A stretch of DNA of 64,000 nucleotides. It comes from Clostridiaceae bacterium. Its GTDB lineage: Bacteria; Bacillota; Clostridia; Oscillospirales; Acutalibacteraceae. The notes under the pieces were generated by a model that saw only the letters and a list, made by a program, of their open reading frames with translations, made no database searches and was not told the DNA's origin. The position numbers were made by a program, and so were the translations under genes. Below are positions 14,249-22,907 of this stretch, piece by piece; the first letter of the stretch is position 1; every line of letters starts with the position of its first letter. Location of the stretch: the NCBI GenBank assembly GCA_030530095.1, contig JAUMVO010000010.1, positions 1 through 64,000 of the forward strand, given 5' to 3'.

Positions 14249-16060
14249 GTGAATGAAGTCAAAAAACCGAAAAAACCGTTGATTTTTTACTATGGGATCG
14301 TATTATGCGTCATTCTGCTTGTAAACCTTCTTGTTATGCCGCAGATCTTCAAGGCGCAGATCAGGGAAGTGGATTACGGCGCTTTTATGCAGATGACGCA
14401 GGACGGCAAAATCGAGGAAGTGCAGATCGAGGACAATCAGATCCTGTTCAAGCTGAAGGATTCGGAGCAGATCTATAAAACCGGCCTGCTGGAGGATCCG
14501 GGCCTGACGGAACGCCTGTTCGCCTCCGGCGCAAAATTCTCCGGCGAGATCGTGGAGGAGACATCTCCCATACTGAGCTTTGTCCTCTCCTGGGTCCTGC
14601 CGATCGTGATCTTCTGGGGGCTCGGACAGCTTTTGTCACACCAGCTGATGAAGCGGGCGGGCGGAGCCAATTCCATGATGTTCAACATGGGAAAATCCAA
14701 CGCGAAGGTGTATGTAAAATCCTCCGGCGGCATCCGTTTTGACGACGTGGCCGGAGAGGATGAGGCAAAGGAGAATCTGTCGGAAATCGTGAACTATCTC
14801 CATGATCCCGAAAAATACAAGGGGATCGGCGCTTCCATGCCGAAGGGCATTCTGCTGGTCGGCCCTCCCGGCACCGGCAAAACGATGTTGGCAAAAGCGG
14901 TCGCGGGCGAAGCGAACGTTCCGTTTTTCTCCATGTCCGGTTCCGAATTTGTGGAGATGTTCGTGGGCATGGGCGCCTCGAAGGTACGGGACCTGTTCAA
15001 ACAGGCAAAAGAAAAAGCCCCCTGCATCGTTTTTATCGACGAGATCGACGCCATCGGCGGCAAACGGGACGGCAGGCTCGGCTCCAACGACGAGCGGGAA
15101 CAGACGCTCAACCAGCTCCTCACGGAAATGGACGGCTTCGAGGGCAATTCCGGCGTAATGATCCTTGCCGCGACGAACCGTCCCGAAATGCTGGATCCCG
15201 CTCTGACGCGGCCCGGCCGGTTTGACCGCCGCGTGCCGGTGGAGCTGCCGGATCTCAAGGGCAGGGAAGCGATATTGCGCGTACACGCAAAAAAGGTCAG
15301 CGTTGCGCCGGACGTGGATTACGGGCGCATTGCGCGCATGGCGGCGGGCGCTTCCGGCGCAGAGCTTGCCAATATCGTCAACGAGGCTGCGCTGCGCGCC
15401 GTCCGGCAGAACCGCAAGGCCGTGACGCAGGCAGATCTGGAGGAAAGCATCGAGGTGGTGATCGCGGGCTATCAGAAAAAGAACGCGATCCTCTCCGACA
15501 AAGAGAAAATGATCGTCGCCTATCATGAGATCGGTCACGCCCTTGTGGCCGCGAAGCAGACGAATTCCGCGCCGGTGCAGAAGATCACGATCGTACCCCG
15601 TACCTCCGGGGCGCTGGGCTATACCATGCAGGTGGACGAGGGCGAGCATTACCTGATGAGCCGGGAGGAGATCCTCAACAAGATCGCAACGCTCACCGGC
15701 GGCAGAGCGGCGGAGGAGGTTGCCTGCCATACGGTGACGACCGGCGCCTCCAACGATATTGAACAGGCGACGAAGCTGGCCCGCGCAATGCTGACCCGCT
15801 ACGGTATGAGCGAGGAATTCGACATGGTGGCGTTTGAAACCGTGCAGAATCAGTATCTCGGCGGCGACGCCGCGCTGACATGCTCCGCCGAAACCCAGAC
15901 GAAGATCGACGAACAGGTCGTTTCACTTGTGAAGGAAATGCATGAAAAGGCGCGGAAGATCCTCACGGACAATCGCCGGAAGCTGGATGAGCTGGCGAAC
16001 TATTTATACGTAAACGAGACGATCACGGGAGAAGCTTTTATGCAGATCCTGAACGCATGA
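14249..16060 (+). CDS. ftsH: Accessory ATP-dependent zinc metalloprotease FtsH
   Basis: Membrane-anchored AAA+ protease that extracts and degrades membrane proteins; 603 aa. Seen: TM1 (about residues 10-33), an extracytoplasmic domain, TM2 (about 108-130), Walker A GPPGTGKT, pore loop FVGMGAS, Walker B VFIDEIDAIGG, the second region of homology ATNRPEMLDPALTRPGRFDR, zinc site HEIGH and the third zinc ligand in SNDIEQATKLAR. HEIGH replaces the usual HEAGH but keeps the ligands. Being encoded within a mobile island, it is probably a second copy besides a chromosomal housekeeping ftsH, which I cannot see here. It heads an operon with dgk and cdsA (gaps of 15 and 18 bp). Confidence 0.93.
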   Translation: MNEVKKPKKPLIFYYGIVLCVILLVNLLVMPQIFKAQIREVDYGAFMQMTQDGKIEEVQIEDNQILFKLKDSEQIYKTGLLEDPGLTERLFASGAKFSGEIVEETSPILSFVLSWVLPIVIFWGLGQLLSHQLMKRAGGANSMMFNMGKSNAKVYVKSSGGIRFDDVAGEDEAKENLSEIVNYLHDPEKYKGIGASMPKGILLVGPPGTGKTMLAKAVAGEANVPFFSMSGSEFVEMFVGMGASKVRDLFKQAKEKAPCIVFIDEIDAIGGKRDGRLGSNDEREQTLNQLLTEMDGFEGNSGVMILAATNRPEMLDPALTRPGRFDRRVPVELPDLKGREAILRVHAKKVSVAPDVDYGRIARMAAGASGAELANIVNEAALRAVRQNRKAVTQADLEESIEVVIAGYQKKNAILSDKEKMIVAYHEIGHALVAAKQTNSAPVQKITIVPRTSGALGYTMQVDEGEHYLMSREEILNKIATLTGGRAAEEVACHTVTTGASNDIEQATKLARAMLTRYGMSEEFDMVAFETVQNQYLGGDAALTCSAETQTKIDEQVVSLVKEMHEKARKILTDNRRKLDELANYLYVNETITGEAFMQILNA

Positions 16061-16075
16061 TAACGGAGAGAAGCA

Positions 16076-17005
16076 ATGGCAGCGCAAGAAAAGAAGATCC
16101 TGATGATCTATAATCCCCGCGCGGGCATGACCGTCCGCCGCCCGAAGGCAGGCGAGATCCTGCGGGAATTCGGCAGCGACGCCGAAAAAACGGACGTGAT
16201 GGCGACGGCATACCCCGGGCACGCCGGAGAATTGGCCGCCCGCTTCGGCAAGGATTATGATACCGTCGTCTGCTGCGGGGGCGACGGTACGCTGAATGAA
16301 GTGGTGAGCGGTCTCAGAAGGGCCGGCGCCGCGGCGGACGTGGGCTATATCCCCTTCGGTTCCACCAATGATTTTGCCTCCAACGTGGGGATCCCCACAA
16401 AAATGCCGGACGCGGTGCGCACGGTGAGAACGTCTGAGGCAAGAGCCTGCGACGTGGCGGATTTCAACGACCGCAGCTTTACCTATATCGCGTCCTTCGG
16501 GCCGGGAGTATCGGTGTCCTATTCCACGCCGCAGCGGGTGAAGAACGTGCTGGGCTACAGCGCGTATATGCTCAACGGATTCGGACTGCAGCTGATCCCT
16601 ACGATGAAGGCCCTGAAACCCAAACATATCCGCGTGGAATACGACGGGAACGTGCTGGAAGACGATTTCTATTTCGGCACCGTATCCAATACGCTCTCCG
16701 CCGCCGGCATGTTCAAATTCCGCAAGGACGAAGTCCGGTTCAACGACGGAAAATTCGAAGTGGTGCTGATCCGGAAGGTCAGGACCCCGTTTCAGATCTT
16801 TTCTCTTCTCAAAAAAATGCGCCGCCATGAGTACGACGGGGAGACGCTGGTGCATTTTCAGGCTTCAAAGCTTCGTTTTACCTTTGAAAAGCCGGAGAGC
16901 TGGACGCTGGACGGCGAATGCAGCGGGCCGGTAGACCAAGTACAGATCGACGTAAAAAACAACGCCGTCAGGATCTTCTGCCCGGACAGCGAATACTTTT
17001 TATAA
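16076..17005 (+). CDS. Diacylglycerol/lipid kinase
   Basis: A 309-aa soluble lipid kinase of the DgkB/YegS fold, expected to convert diacylglycerol to phosphatidate with ATP at the membrane face. Seen: NPRAGM near the N-terminus, the nucleotide loop CCGGDGTLNEVVSGL, PFGSTNDFA, and the C-terminal LDGECSGP. It lies between ftsH and cdsA. With CdsA next in the pathway it would recycle diacylglycerol into CDP-diacylglycerol for new phospholipid. Other lipid substrates (undecaprenol, sphingoid-like bases) cannot be excluded. Confidence 0.88.
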   Translation: MAAQEKKILMIYNPRAGMTVRRPKAGEILREFGSDAEKTDVMATAYPGHAGELAARFGKDYDTVVCCGGDGTLNEVVSGLRRAGAAADVGYIPFGSTNDFASNVGIPTKMPDAVRTVRTSEARACDVADFNDRSFTYIASFGPGVSVSYSTPQRVKNVLGYSAYMLNGFGLQLIPTMKALKPKHIRVEYDGNVLEDDFYFGTVSNTLSAAGMFKFRKDEVRFNDGKFEVVLIRKVRTPFQIFSLLKKMRRHEYDGETLVHFQASKLRFTFEKPESWTLDGECSGPVDQVQIDVKNNAVRIFCPDSEYFL

Positions 17006-17023
17006 ACGGTAACGAGGGGAATC

Positions 17024-17848
17024 ATGAAGAAAGACAATAAAATGCTGATAAAAGTTCTGGTGGCGCTGGCGGGGATCACTCTTACCGTATCCATATTGTT
17101 CTTCACACCGCTGTGGGGCACCGCGATTCTCACGTGCGCGCTCTCCGTTATGAGCTGCTATGAACTGTTGGTACCCACCGGCGTCTGTAAAAAGCCCGTT
17201 CCTATGATCGTATGTCTGTTGACGGCCGCGGCGGTCCCATGGCTGCGGTACTTTGGCGTCGCCGAAACGGGAACGCTGCTGCTTTCTCTTTGTTTGCTGA
17301 CCTTCGCGTTTCTGTATTCTGCCGCCGCAGGTCAATACCACAGTTCAAAAAACATAGCGTATCTGTTTCTCGCTTCGATCGTATTTCCTTCGTTCTTCTC
17401 CCTTTTACTGCCGGTGTTGGGCGGTGAAAACGGCAAGCGGTTTGTGCTGCTCCCGTTCATTGCGGCGTGGAGCGCGGATACCGGCGCACAGTTTGGCGGA
17501 AAGCTCTTCGGCAGGCATAAGCTTGCGCCGCGGATCAGCCCGAACAAAACCGTGGAAGGCTTCTTTTGCGGACTCGCCGGCGGCGTGCTGGGTATGGCGA
17601 TCTATGGTATGGTGATCCATATTATGAGCCAAGACGTTTCGTGGCTCTCCCTGCTGTGCTTCGGGCTGCTCGGCGCGGCGTTCGGCACAGTCGGCGACCT
17701 GTTTTTCTCCTATATCAAACGGGAGCACGGGATCAAGGATTTCGCTTCGATCATGCCGGAGCACGGCGGCATTCTGGACCGCTTCGACAGCGTTGTTTTT
17801 GTGCTCCCGCTGTTTTACGCTTATGTACAGATTGTTTCCTTTGCATAA
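17024..17848 (+). CDS. cdsA: Phosphatidate cytidylyltransferase
   Basis: Integral membrane enzyme making CDP-diacylglycerol from phosphatidate and CTP; 274 aa with about eight hydrophobic segments. The family features are the mid-protein ADTGAQFGGKLFGRHKLAPRISPNKTVEG and the C-terminal signature GDLFFSYIKREHGIKDFASIMPEHGGILDRFDS. It is the last gene of the ftsH-dgk-cdsA operon and is followed by a terminator shared with the convergent sensor kinase gene. Its first 223 residues are duplicated in inverted orientation at 13434-14101. The divergence of the copies shows that the duplication is not recent. Confidence 0.92.
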   Translation: MKKDNKMLIKVLVALAGITLTVSILFFTPLWGTAILTCALSVMSCYELLVPTGVCKKPVPMIVCLLTAAAVPWLRYFGVAETGTLLLSLCLLTFAFLYSAAAGQYHSSKNIAYLFLASIVFPSFFSLLLPVLGGENGKRFVLLPFIAAWSADTGAQFGGKLFGRHKLAPRISPNKTVEGFFCGLAGGVLGMAIYGMVIHIMSQDVSWLSLLCFGLLGAAFGTVGDLFFSYIKREHGIKDFASIMPEHGGILDRFDSVVFVLPLFYAYVQIVSFA

Positions 17849-17849
17849 G

Positions 17850-17890
17850 AAACGGCTGCGTTTTGCCCTGAGGCTACGCAGCCGTTTTTT
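17850..17890. terminator. Bidirectional terminator between cdsA and the kinase gene
   Basis: AAACGGCTGCGT and ACGCAGCCGTTT form a 12-bp stem with T residues on the plus-strand side and A residues on the other. It lies between converging genes and partly overlaps the end of the kinase frame. Confidence 0.85.
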
Positions 17891-18952
17891 CTATTGCGGG
17901 ATAGTAACTGTAAATTCCGTCTTGCCGCCGCTGCTTTCCGCTGTGACTTCGCCGCCGTGGAGATGCACAATTCGCTTCACAACGGCAAGGCCGATGCCAT
18001 TGCCCTTCCCGGAATGGGATTCATCCGCCTGGTAGAATTTATCGAAGATATAGGGCAGGCTCTGCTCCGGGATATTTGGTCCCGTGTTTGCAACGTTGAC
18101 GCGGATTCTGTTATCCGCCTTTTCTATGGAGATACGAAACGCGCAGTCCGGCTCCGAGAATTTCACGGCGTTGTCGATCAGGTTCAGCCATACTTGTTTT
18201 AATAAATCCTCGTCCGCCTCTATCTCGTATTCGTCGAAGATCAGTTCCGGCTCCAGCCCTTTTTCCGTCCACTTCTTCTCCAGCATCAATACGCAGTTGC
18301 GGATCTGCTCCGAGAGGTTATACCTGTGCTTTTGACTGAGCACGCTCTGATTCTCGATTTTTGAAAGCTGCAGGATTCCCGCCGCCATATTGGAAAGCCG
18401 CCCGGATTCCTCCTCGATCACGTCGATGTATTCCCGCTGTTCCTCCGGGGTGAGGTTGCCGCGCTTCAGGAGCTTTGCGAAGCCCATGATCGAAACGATG
18501 GGCGTTTTGAATTCATGCGAAAAATTGTTGACGAAATCGGTGCGCAGGATCTCCGTTTTGTCGAGCCGCGCCGCCATCTGATTGAAGCTGTCCGTGATCT
18601 CGATGATCGTCGGGTGGCGGTTCAGGGGCTTGCCGATCTCGAGTCGGGCCTTGTAATCGCCCTCCGCCAGTCGGTTGATCGTATTGATCGTTTTATTGAT
18701 CGGTCCTGTCAGGATCCGGCTGAGCAGGAAGGAGATCCCCGCGCCGACGATGAGACAGAACAGAATAAAAAGCGCCATGAGCAGCGGACGGTTGATCGCG
18801 CCGGTGATCTCCAGCTTCAATACGCCGGTCCCGCTCAGCGTAACCACAATCGCCGCCATCAGCAGCAAAAATAATAGCTCCACCGCAAAGGTGACGCCCG
18901 CCAGAAGGAGCGTCAGCGCGAGCCGGGACTTTCTTTCCATTTTTTTGTTCAT
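17891..18952 (-). CDS. Sensor histidine kinase with a very short extracytoplasmic loop
   Basis: A 353-aa kinase: TM1 (about residues 12-38), a loop of only about 16 residues, TM2 (about 55-76), a HAMP segment, the phosphoacceptor NNFSHEFKTPIVSIMGFAKLL (His about 146), an N box in NLIDNAVKFSE and G boxes FDKFYQ...GKGNGIGLAVVKRI. With so little outside the membrane it probably senses a signal within or through the bilayer, as kinases of envelope-stress systems do. It overlaps the upstream response regulator gene by 4 nt (ATGA) and converges on cdsA. Confidence 0.9.
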   Translation of the reverse strand: MNKKMERKSRLALTLLLAGVTFAVELLFLLLMAAIVVTLSGTGVLKLEITGAINRPLLMALFILFCLIVGAGISFLLSRILTGPINKTINTINRLAEGDYKARLEIGKPLNRHPTIIEITDSFNQMAARLDKTEILRTDFVNNFSHEFKTPIVSIMGFAKLLKRGNLTPEEQREYIDVIEEESGRLSNMAAGILQLSKIENQSVLSQKHRYNLSEQIRNCVLMLEKKWTEKGLEPELIFDEYEIEADEDLLKQVWLNLIDNAVKFSEPDCAFRISIEKADNRIRVNVANTGPNIPEQSLPYIFDKFYQADESHSGKGNGIGLAVVKRIVHLHGGEVTAESSGGKTEFTVTIPQ

Positions 18953-19629
18953 TCTTTTTTCACCGCCCTGTAACCGAGTCCGCGCACGGATTCGATCGTA
19001 AACGCGTTCCAGCCCTCAAACCGTTTGCGCAGCCGCCCGATATGCACCGTCACAGTCTCCCAGCCGGTCTCGCTGTCCGCGCCCCAGATCTCGTCCATGA
19101 GCTGAATGCGGGTGAAGATCTTTCCCGGGTAGGAAAGCAGCTTATACAGCAGCAGAAATTCCTTTTGCGGCAGCGTCTGTTTTTCGCCGGAGGAGAAATC
19201 CGTTACCGTAAAGCTGTCGTAATCCAGAGTAACGGTTCCGATTACAATTTTCCGTTCGCTGGCGATCTTTGCGCGGCGTAATAACGCCTTGATCCGCAGC
19301 AGCATTTCCGTTTCGTCGATGGGCTTCGTCATATAATCGTCCGTGCCGGATTGGAAACCCCTGTGCTTGTCCTCCGGCAGGTGCTTTGCCGTCAGCATCA
19401 GGATGGGCAGATCATTGTTCGTCTCCCGCAAAAGCGTCGTCAGCTCATAGCCGTCCATCTTCGGCATCATAATATCCAGCACGATCAGATCCACGTGCGT
19501 TTTATCCAGAACAGCCAGCGCGTCTTCTCCGTTTTGGGCCGTGGATACGGAATAATTCTCCGCCTCCAGCACTGCGGTGAGAAGCCGCCGCGTGTTTTTA
19601 TCGTCATCGACCACCAAAATGTGAAACAT
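18949..19629 (-). CDS. OmpR/PhoB-type response regulator
   Basis: A 226-aa regulator. The receiver has the acidic pair VDDDKNTR, the phosphoacceptor in IVLDIMMPKMDG, the Thr in MLTAK and the Lys in TKPID. The C-terminal winged helix contains LPQKEFLLLYKLLSYPGKIFTR and VTVHIGRLRKRFE followed by VRGLGYRAVKK. It is the first gene of the pair with the kinase. A 13-base motif upstream (19787-19799) is shared with the ftsH promoter region, suggesting autoregulation and control of the lipid operon. Confidence 0.92.
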   Translation of the reverse strand: MFHILVVDDDKNTRRLLTAVLEAENYSVSTAQNGEDALAVLDKTHVDLIVLDIMMPKMDGYELTTLLRETNNDLPILMLTAKHLPEDKHRGFQSGTDDYMTKPIDETEMLLRIKALLRRAKIASERKIVIGTVTLDYDSFTVTDFSSGEKQTLPQKEFLLLYKLLSYPGKIFTRIQLMDEIWGADSETGWETVTVHIGRLRKRFEGWNAFTIESVRGLGYRAVKKE

Positions 19630-19786
19630 CTTCTCGCCTCCGTTCCCGATGCTATATCATTTTCATAAACCGAAGCTAAACAAAAAGGTTCCAGCGCCGT
19701 TCGCCGCATCCGGAGCACTCGATTCCCGTACCATTTTATTGGCGGCTGAAACGATTATATCACGAATTCAACCATGTGTCCATTGC

Positions 19787-19799
19787 CAGTTTCTTTTCA
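19787..19799 (+). promoter_or_regulatory. Motif shared with the ftsH promoter region
   Basis: CAGTTTCTTTTCA is identical to 14187-14199, which lies in the right arm of the perfect dyad before ftsH. Here it sits about 160 bp upstream of the response regulator start, with a further TAAAACGAAAA tract beyond. An operator for the two-component regulator is the simplest reading. I see no gene between 19630 and 19955. Confidence 0.45.
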
Positions 19800-19955
19800 T
19801 CTACACGCTAAAACGAAAACCTGAAGTCTCTTCCGAACGCCGTCCGGGAAGGGTCTTTTCCCATAAGACAGACTGCATTTGTTTAGAAAAGCCGTCTCGG
19901 TTCACAAACCGGGGCGGTCGTTCTGTTCTCTGTGCAGTTTTCATTATGATCTGTA

Positions 19956-20372
19956 TCAGACAAAGATCAGATCATGATGAACAACTTCTCGTGCCATGGC
20001 GCTGATTCGGTTCATTTCCTGAACCCAGTGCATCTGGTCCTCCGCTTTCAGTTTTTCGGTTACGCCCTCCCGCGCTGCCATATCTTTTATGAGCCGGGCA
20101 AACATATCCTCCGCCTGTACGTTGACGTCCGCAAGGTAGGCATTTAACTTGCCGGAGAGAAAAAGATCGGGATACAGCGGGTTTTTGTGTTGCCGGATCA
20201 AGCACAAATGCCGCCGGCCCCATACTCCGATATCGTATTTCTCTTCCGGCTCGTTATCAACCGTTTCCGGCGTCAGAACGCCTTTTTTCATGATCCTGCC
20301 GGTTGGGTAATAGTATTCGCCCTTCAGTTCATATTCCCAGCCGGTGCGTTCGTCAATTATGTATTTCTCCAT
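19956..20372 (-). CDS. tnpV: TnpV transposon-associated protein
   Basis: A 138-aa protein of the TnpV family known from Tn4451/Tn4453-type clostridial mobilizable transposons. The hallmark start is EKYIIDERTGWEYELKGEYYYPTGR, followed by WGRRHLCLIRQHKNPLYPDLFLSGKLNAYLADVNVQAEDMF and a C-terminal HHDLIFV. Its molecular role is unknown. GCGGAGGG lies 6-7 nt before the ATG. The large serine recombinase TnpX that normally accompanies it is absent, so the island has lost its own transposition enzyme. The gene marks the right part of the nested island. Confidence 0.85.
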   Translation of the reverse strand: MEKYIIDERTGWEYELKGEYYYPTGRIMKKGVLTPETVDNEPEEKYDIGVWGRRHLCLIRQHKNPLYPDLFLSGKLNAYLADVNVQAEDMFARLIKDMAAREGVTEKLKAEDQMHWVQEMNRISAMAREVVHHDLIFV

Positions 20373-20420
20373 TTCATTTTCCCTCCGCTTTGTTGATGAT
20401 TTTGAGAATCAGCACGTCAA

Positions 20421-20615
20421 TTGTTATATTCAATTGATCGTGATAAAGTCACATTTATTGCTCTTGGATCTGTATCCATGTTTCACTATGTCGGTAAACT
20501 GATTGAAAATAAAACCGAAGAAAACGCAGAGAATGCTCCTCGTGCAACAGACAAAAAAACGAGGCGAAAAATACGAGAAAAGAAAGAATCACAAGGAATG
20601 CATCCCACAATGTAA
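20421..20615 (+). CDS. Short conjugation-module remnant upstream of the coupling protein
   Basis: The frame gives up to 64 residues, hydrophobic then strongly basic (TDKKTRRKIREKK), ending in ATG TAA just before the Shine-Dalgarno of the coupling-protein gene. I do not recognise the family. Position suggests the C-terminal end of the small protein that often precedes VirD4 in Firmicute conjugative elements, cut at its 5' side by the right boundary of the TnpV island at about 20.40-20.43 kb. Confidence 0.35.
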   Translation: MLYSIDRDKVTFIALGSVSMFHYVGKLIENKTEENAENAPRATDKKTRRKIREKKESQGMHPTM

Positions 20616-20624
20616 GGAGGTATT

Positions 20625-22403
20625 ATTACGCAAACAACCAGTATTTATCCTCTCATATTTGTTGCCGCCATTATGTTTGCAGTAATCGGCGGCATTACTT
20701 TATTTTCACACTGGTACAGTCTGAATCATATCAAAAACAAAACGGTTGGTGACGGTCAACATGGCACGGCTCGGTGGGCTTTGAAGAAGGAAATTCGCTC
20801 TATGTATAAAGAGGTTCCCTTCACACCAAAAAAGTGGCGTAATGGCGCTAACCTTCCCAAAGTTGAAGAACAAGGTATCATCGTAGGAAGTAATAACAAC
20901 AAGAAAAATCTTACTGCTTTAGTCGACACAGGAGATGTTCATGCTCTGATGATTGGTGCAGCCGGTGTTGGTAAAACTGCCTTCTGGATGTACCCGTGTA
21001 TTGAATATGCCTTGGCAAGCGGTATGAGTTTTTTATCGACAGATACCAAAGGCGATATCATGAGAAATTACGGCTTGATCGCTCAAAAGTATTACGGCTA
21101 TCACATCTCAGTTATTGACCTAAGAAACCCAACGCGAAGCAACGGTAACAACCTACTTCACTTGGTCAACAAGTACATGGATCTATATATGGCAAACCCC
21201 CAAAATTTGGCATATAAGGCGAAAGCAGAACGCTATGCAAAAATCATTTCCAAGACCATTATTCTGCAAGGAACTGATGCTGCTTCCTTCGGTCAGAATG
21301 CATATTTCTACGATGCTGCAGAAGGACTTTTAACTGCAACGATACTTCTTGTAGCGGAATTCTGTAGCAAAGAAGAAAGACATATTGTTTCCGTGTTTAA
21401 GGTTATTCAGGAACTACTTGCACCATCAAAAAAGAAAGGTCCTAAACAAAAAAAGAATCAGTTTCAAGACCTAATTGATCTGCTTCCTTCAGAACATAAG
21501 GCGAAATGGTTTGCCGGTGCAGCCCTTAATACTGCTGAACAGAGTATGGCATCTGTAATGTCAACTGCCTTGTCACGTTTGAATCAGTTCCTTGATTCAG
21601 AGCTGGAGCAAATTCTATGCTTTGACACCGAGATAGATGCGGAACAATTCTGCAAAGAAAAGTCTGCCATCTTCCTTATTATGCCCGAAGAAAACCCGAA
21701 CACCTTCTTCATTATATCGCTGTTCATACAACAGCTTTACAGAGAAATTCTGTCTGTTGCAGATGAGCAAGGTGGCAAACTTGAAAACCGTTGCATATTC
21801 TTTTGTGATGAATTCGGTACGCTCCCGAAGATAGAAAGCGCAGAAATGATGTTCTCTGCGTCCAGATCAAGACGACTGCAAATTGTCCCCATTATTCAGT
21901 CATTTGCACAGCTCGAAAAGAACTACGGTAAAGAAGGATCGGATATTATTGTCGACAATACACAGCTCACTATATTCGGTGGATTTGCACCTAACAGCTC
22001 ATCAGCCGAAGTCCTTTCAAAAGCACTTGGCTCAAGAACTGTAATGTCAGGTTCTGTATCAAGAGGAAAAGACAATCCGTCAGAACAATTACAAATGATG
22101 GAACGTCCGTTAATGACACCAGACGAATTGAAATCACTTCCGAAGGGAACTTTTATCGTAATGAAAACGGGTTATCATCCAATGAAGGTCAAGCTTCGCT
22201 TATTCAACAAATGGGGAATAGAGTTTGAGAAGGAAAAATACTCCGTTCAGGAAAAAGCAAACAGAAGCGTTGCTTATGCGTCAAAAAACGAAATCGAAGA
22301 CGGTATTCTGCGCAAATACAGACCGGATATACTTGAACAGCGTGAAAAAGATATAGAAGATTCCAGAAATCGTATAAAGCAGAAAGAAAGAATTATGCGA
22401 TGA
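20625..22403 (+). CDS. VirD4/TraG-type conjugal coupling protein
   Basis: Hexameric ATPase that recruits relaxase-bound DNA to a type IV secretion channel. Seen: an N-terminal transmembrane segment, GDGQHGTARWA, Walker A-like MIGAAGVGKTAFW, STDTKGDI, Walker B FFCDEFGTLPKI and the sensor region IVPIIQSFAQLEKNYG. The Walker A ends GKTAF, without a second Thr or Ser. The first ATG (20673) falls inside the transmembrane segment, whereas AAGGAGG at 20614-20620 is placed for a start at ATT 20625 or ACG 20628. The start codon may therefore be non-standard or mutated. Codon use is visibly more AT-rich than in the nested island. No relaxase or VirB genes remain, so the protein is probably an orphan. 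Confidence 0.82.
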   Translation: MTQTTSIYPLIFVAAIMFAVIGGITLFSHWYSLNHIKNKTVGDGQHGTARWALKKEIRSMYKEVPFTPKKWRNGANLPKVEEQGIIVGSNNNKKNLTALVDTGDVHALMIGAAGVGKTAFWMYPCIEYALASGMSFLSTDTKGDIMRNYGLIAQKYYGYHISVIDLRNPTRSNGNNLLHLVNKYMDLYMANPQNLAYKAKAERYAKIISKTIILQGTDAASFGQNAYFYDAAEGLLTATILLVAEFCSKEERHIVSVFKVIQELLAPSKKKGPKQKKNQFQDLIDLLPSEHKAKWFAGAALNTAEQSMASVMSTALSRLNQFLDSELEQILCFDTEIDAEQFCKEKSAIFLIMPEENPNTFFIISLFIQQLYREILSVADEQGGKLENRCIFFCDEFGTLPKIESAEMMFSASRSRRLQIVPIIQSFAQLEKNYGKEGSDIIVDNTQLTIFGGFAPNSSSAEVLSKALGSRTVMSGSVSRGKDNPSEQLQMMERPLMTPDELKSLPKGTFIVMKTGYHPMKVKLRLFNKWGIEFEKEKYSVQEKANRSVAYASKNEIEDGILRKYRPDILEQREKDIEDSRNRIKQKERIMR

Positions 22404-22410
22404 ATGTGTT

Positions 22411-22785
22411 ATGAATCTGATACTTCTTCGTAGCAGACAAACATATATTAACGAAAAGAGATTAATATTCCCCTCACCAAAAACTCACTGTGAACGCGAT
22501 CCTGCTTCAATCGTCAGAAAGCTTCACAGAATGCAAAAGCGAGCCGGACTTCCAGAAATAAGATTCCACGATCTCAGACACTCCTTCGCAACGCTGTCAC
22601 TTGCTCAAGGACAGGACATTAAAACCATATCTCACATGCTCGGTCATACGGATGCCGGATTCACTATGAACACATATATGCATGTCACAGACAATATGCA
22701 GGAGAAAGTCGCAGATGCGCTCGGAGATCTTATAAAGGAGAAAGAAAAGCATCCATATTCAAATGTTGTATCATTCACGGCATAA
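22411..22785 (+). pseudogene. Tyrosine integrase, C-terminal catalytic fragment
   Basis: About 124 residues matching only the C-terminal half of a tyrosine recombinase. HDLRHSFATLSLAQGQDIKTISHMLGH carries the H-x-x-R and second His, and NTYMHV carries the nucleophilic Tyr. The arm-binding and core-binding domains and the first catalytic Arg are absent. The fragment begins 8 nt after the coupling-protein stop, so a deletion joined the two. Its position beside the right attachment site is normal for the element's integrase. Its loss should leave the element fixed unless another integrase acts in trans. Confidence 0.85.
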
Positions 22786-22807
22786 AAAATACCACAAAAC
22801 CCAAAAA

Positions 22808-22838
22808 GCAGCATCGGGCATTCCGATGCTGCTTTTTT
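22808..22838 (+). terminator. Terminator after the integrase fragment
   Basis: GCAGCATCGG and CCGATGCTGC form a 10-bp stem followed by six T residues, 23 nt after the integrase stop. Confidence 0.85.
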
Positions 22839-22864
22839 GCTTTAATACGATGATTAATCGGATG

Positions 22865-22907
22865 ATTGGTCAAGAGATTTTTCACTGAGTGGTCCATGTG
22901 TGGTCAC
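22865..22907 (+). repeat. Right-end GGTCA-type repeats
   Basis: ATTGGTCAAG, GAGTGGTCC and GTGTGGTCAC occur within 43 bp and resemble the GAGTGGTCAA repeats at the left end (10403-10503). They are probably part of the integrase arm sites. The rest of 22908-23026 is AT-rich with no gene I can see. Confidence 0.45.

Noticed and set aside
14636..15730. 364-codon minus-strand frame opposite ftsH
   Set aside because: The plus strand encodes intact FtsH motifs throughout; the reverse frame is His/Arg-rich shadow sequence.
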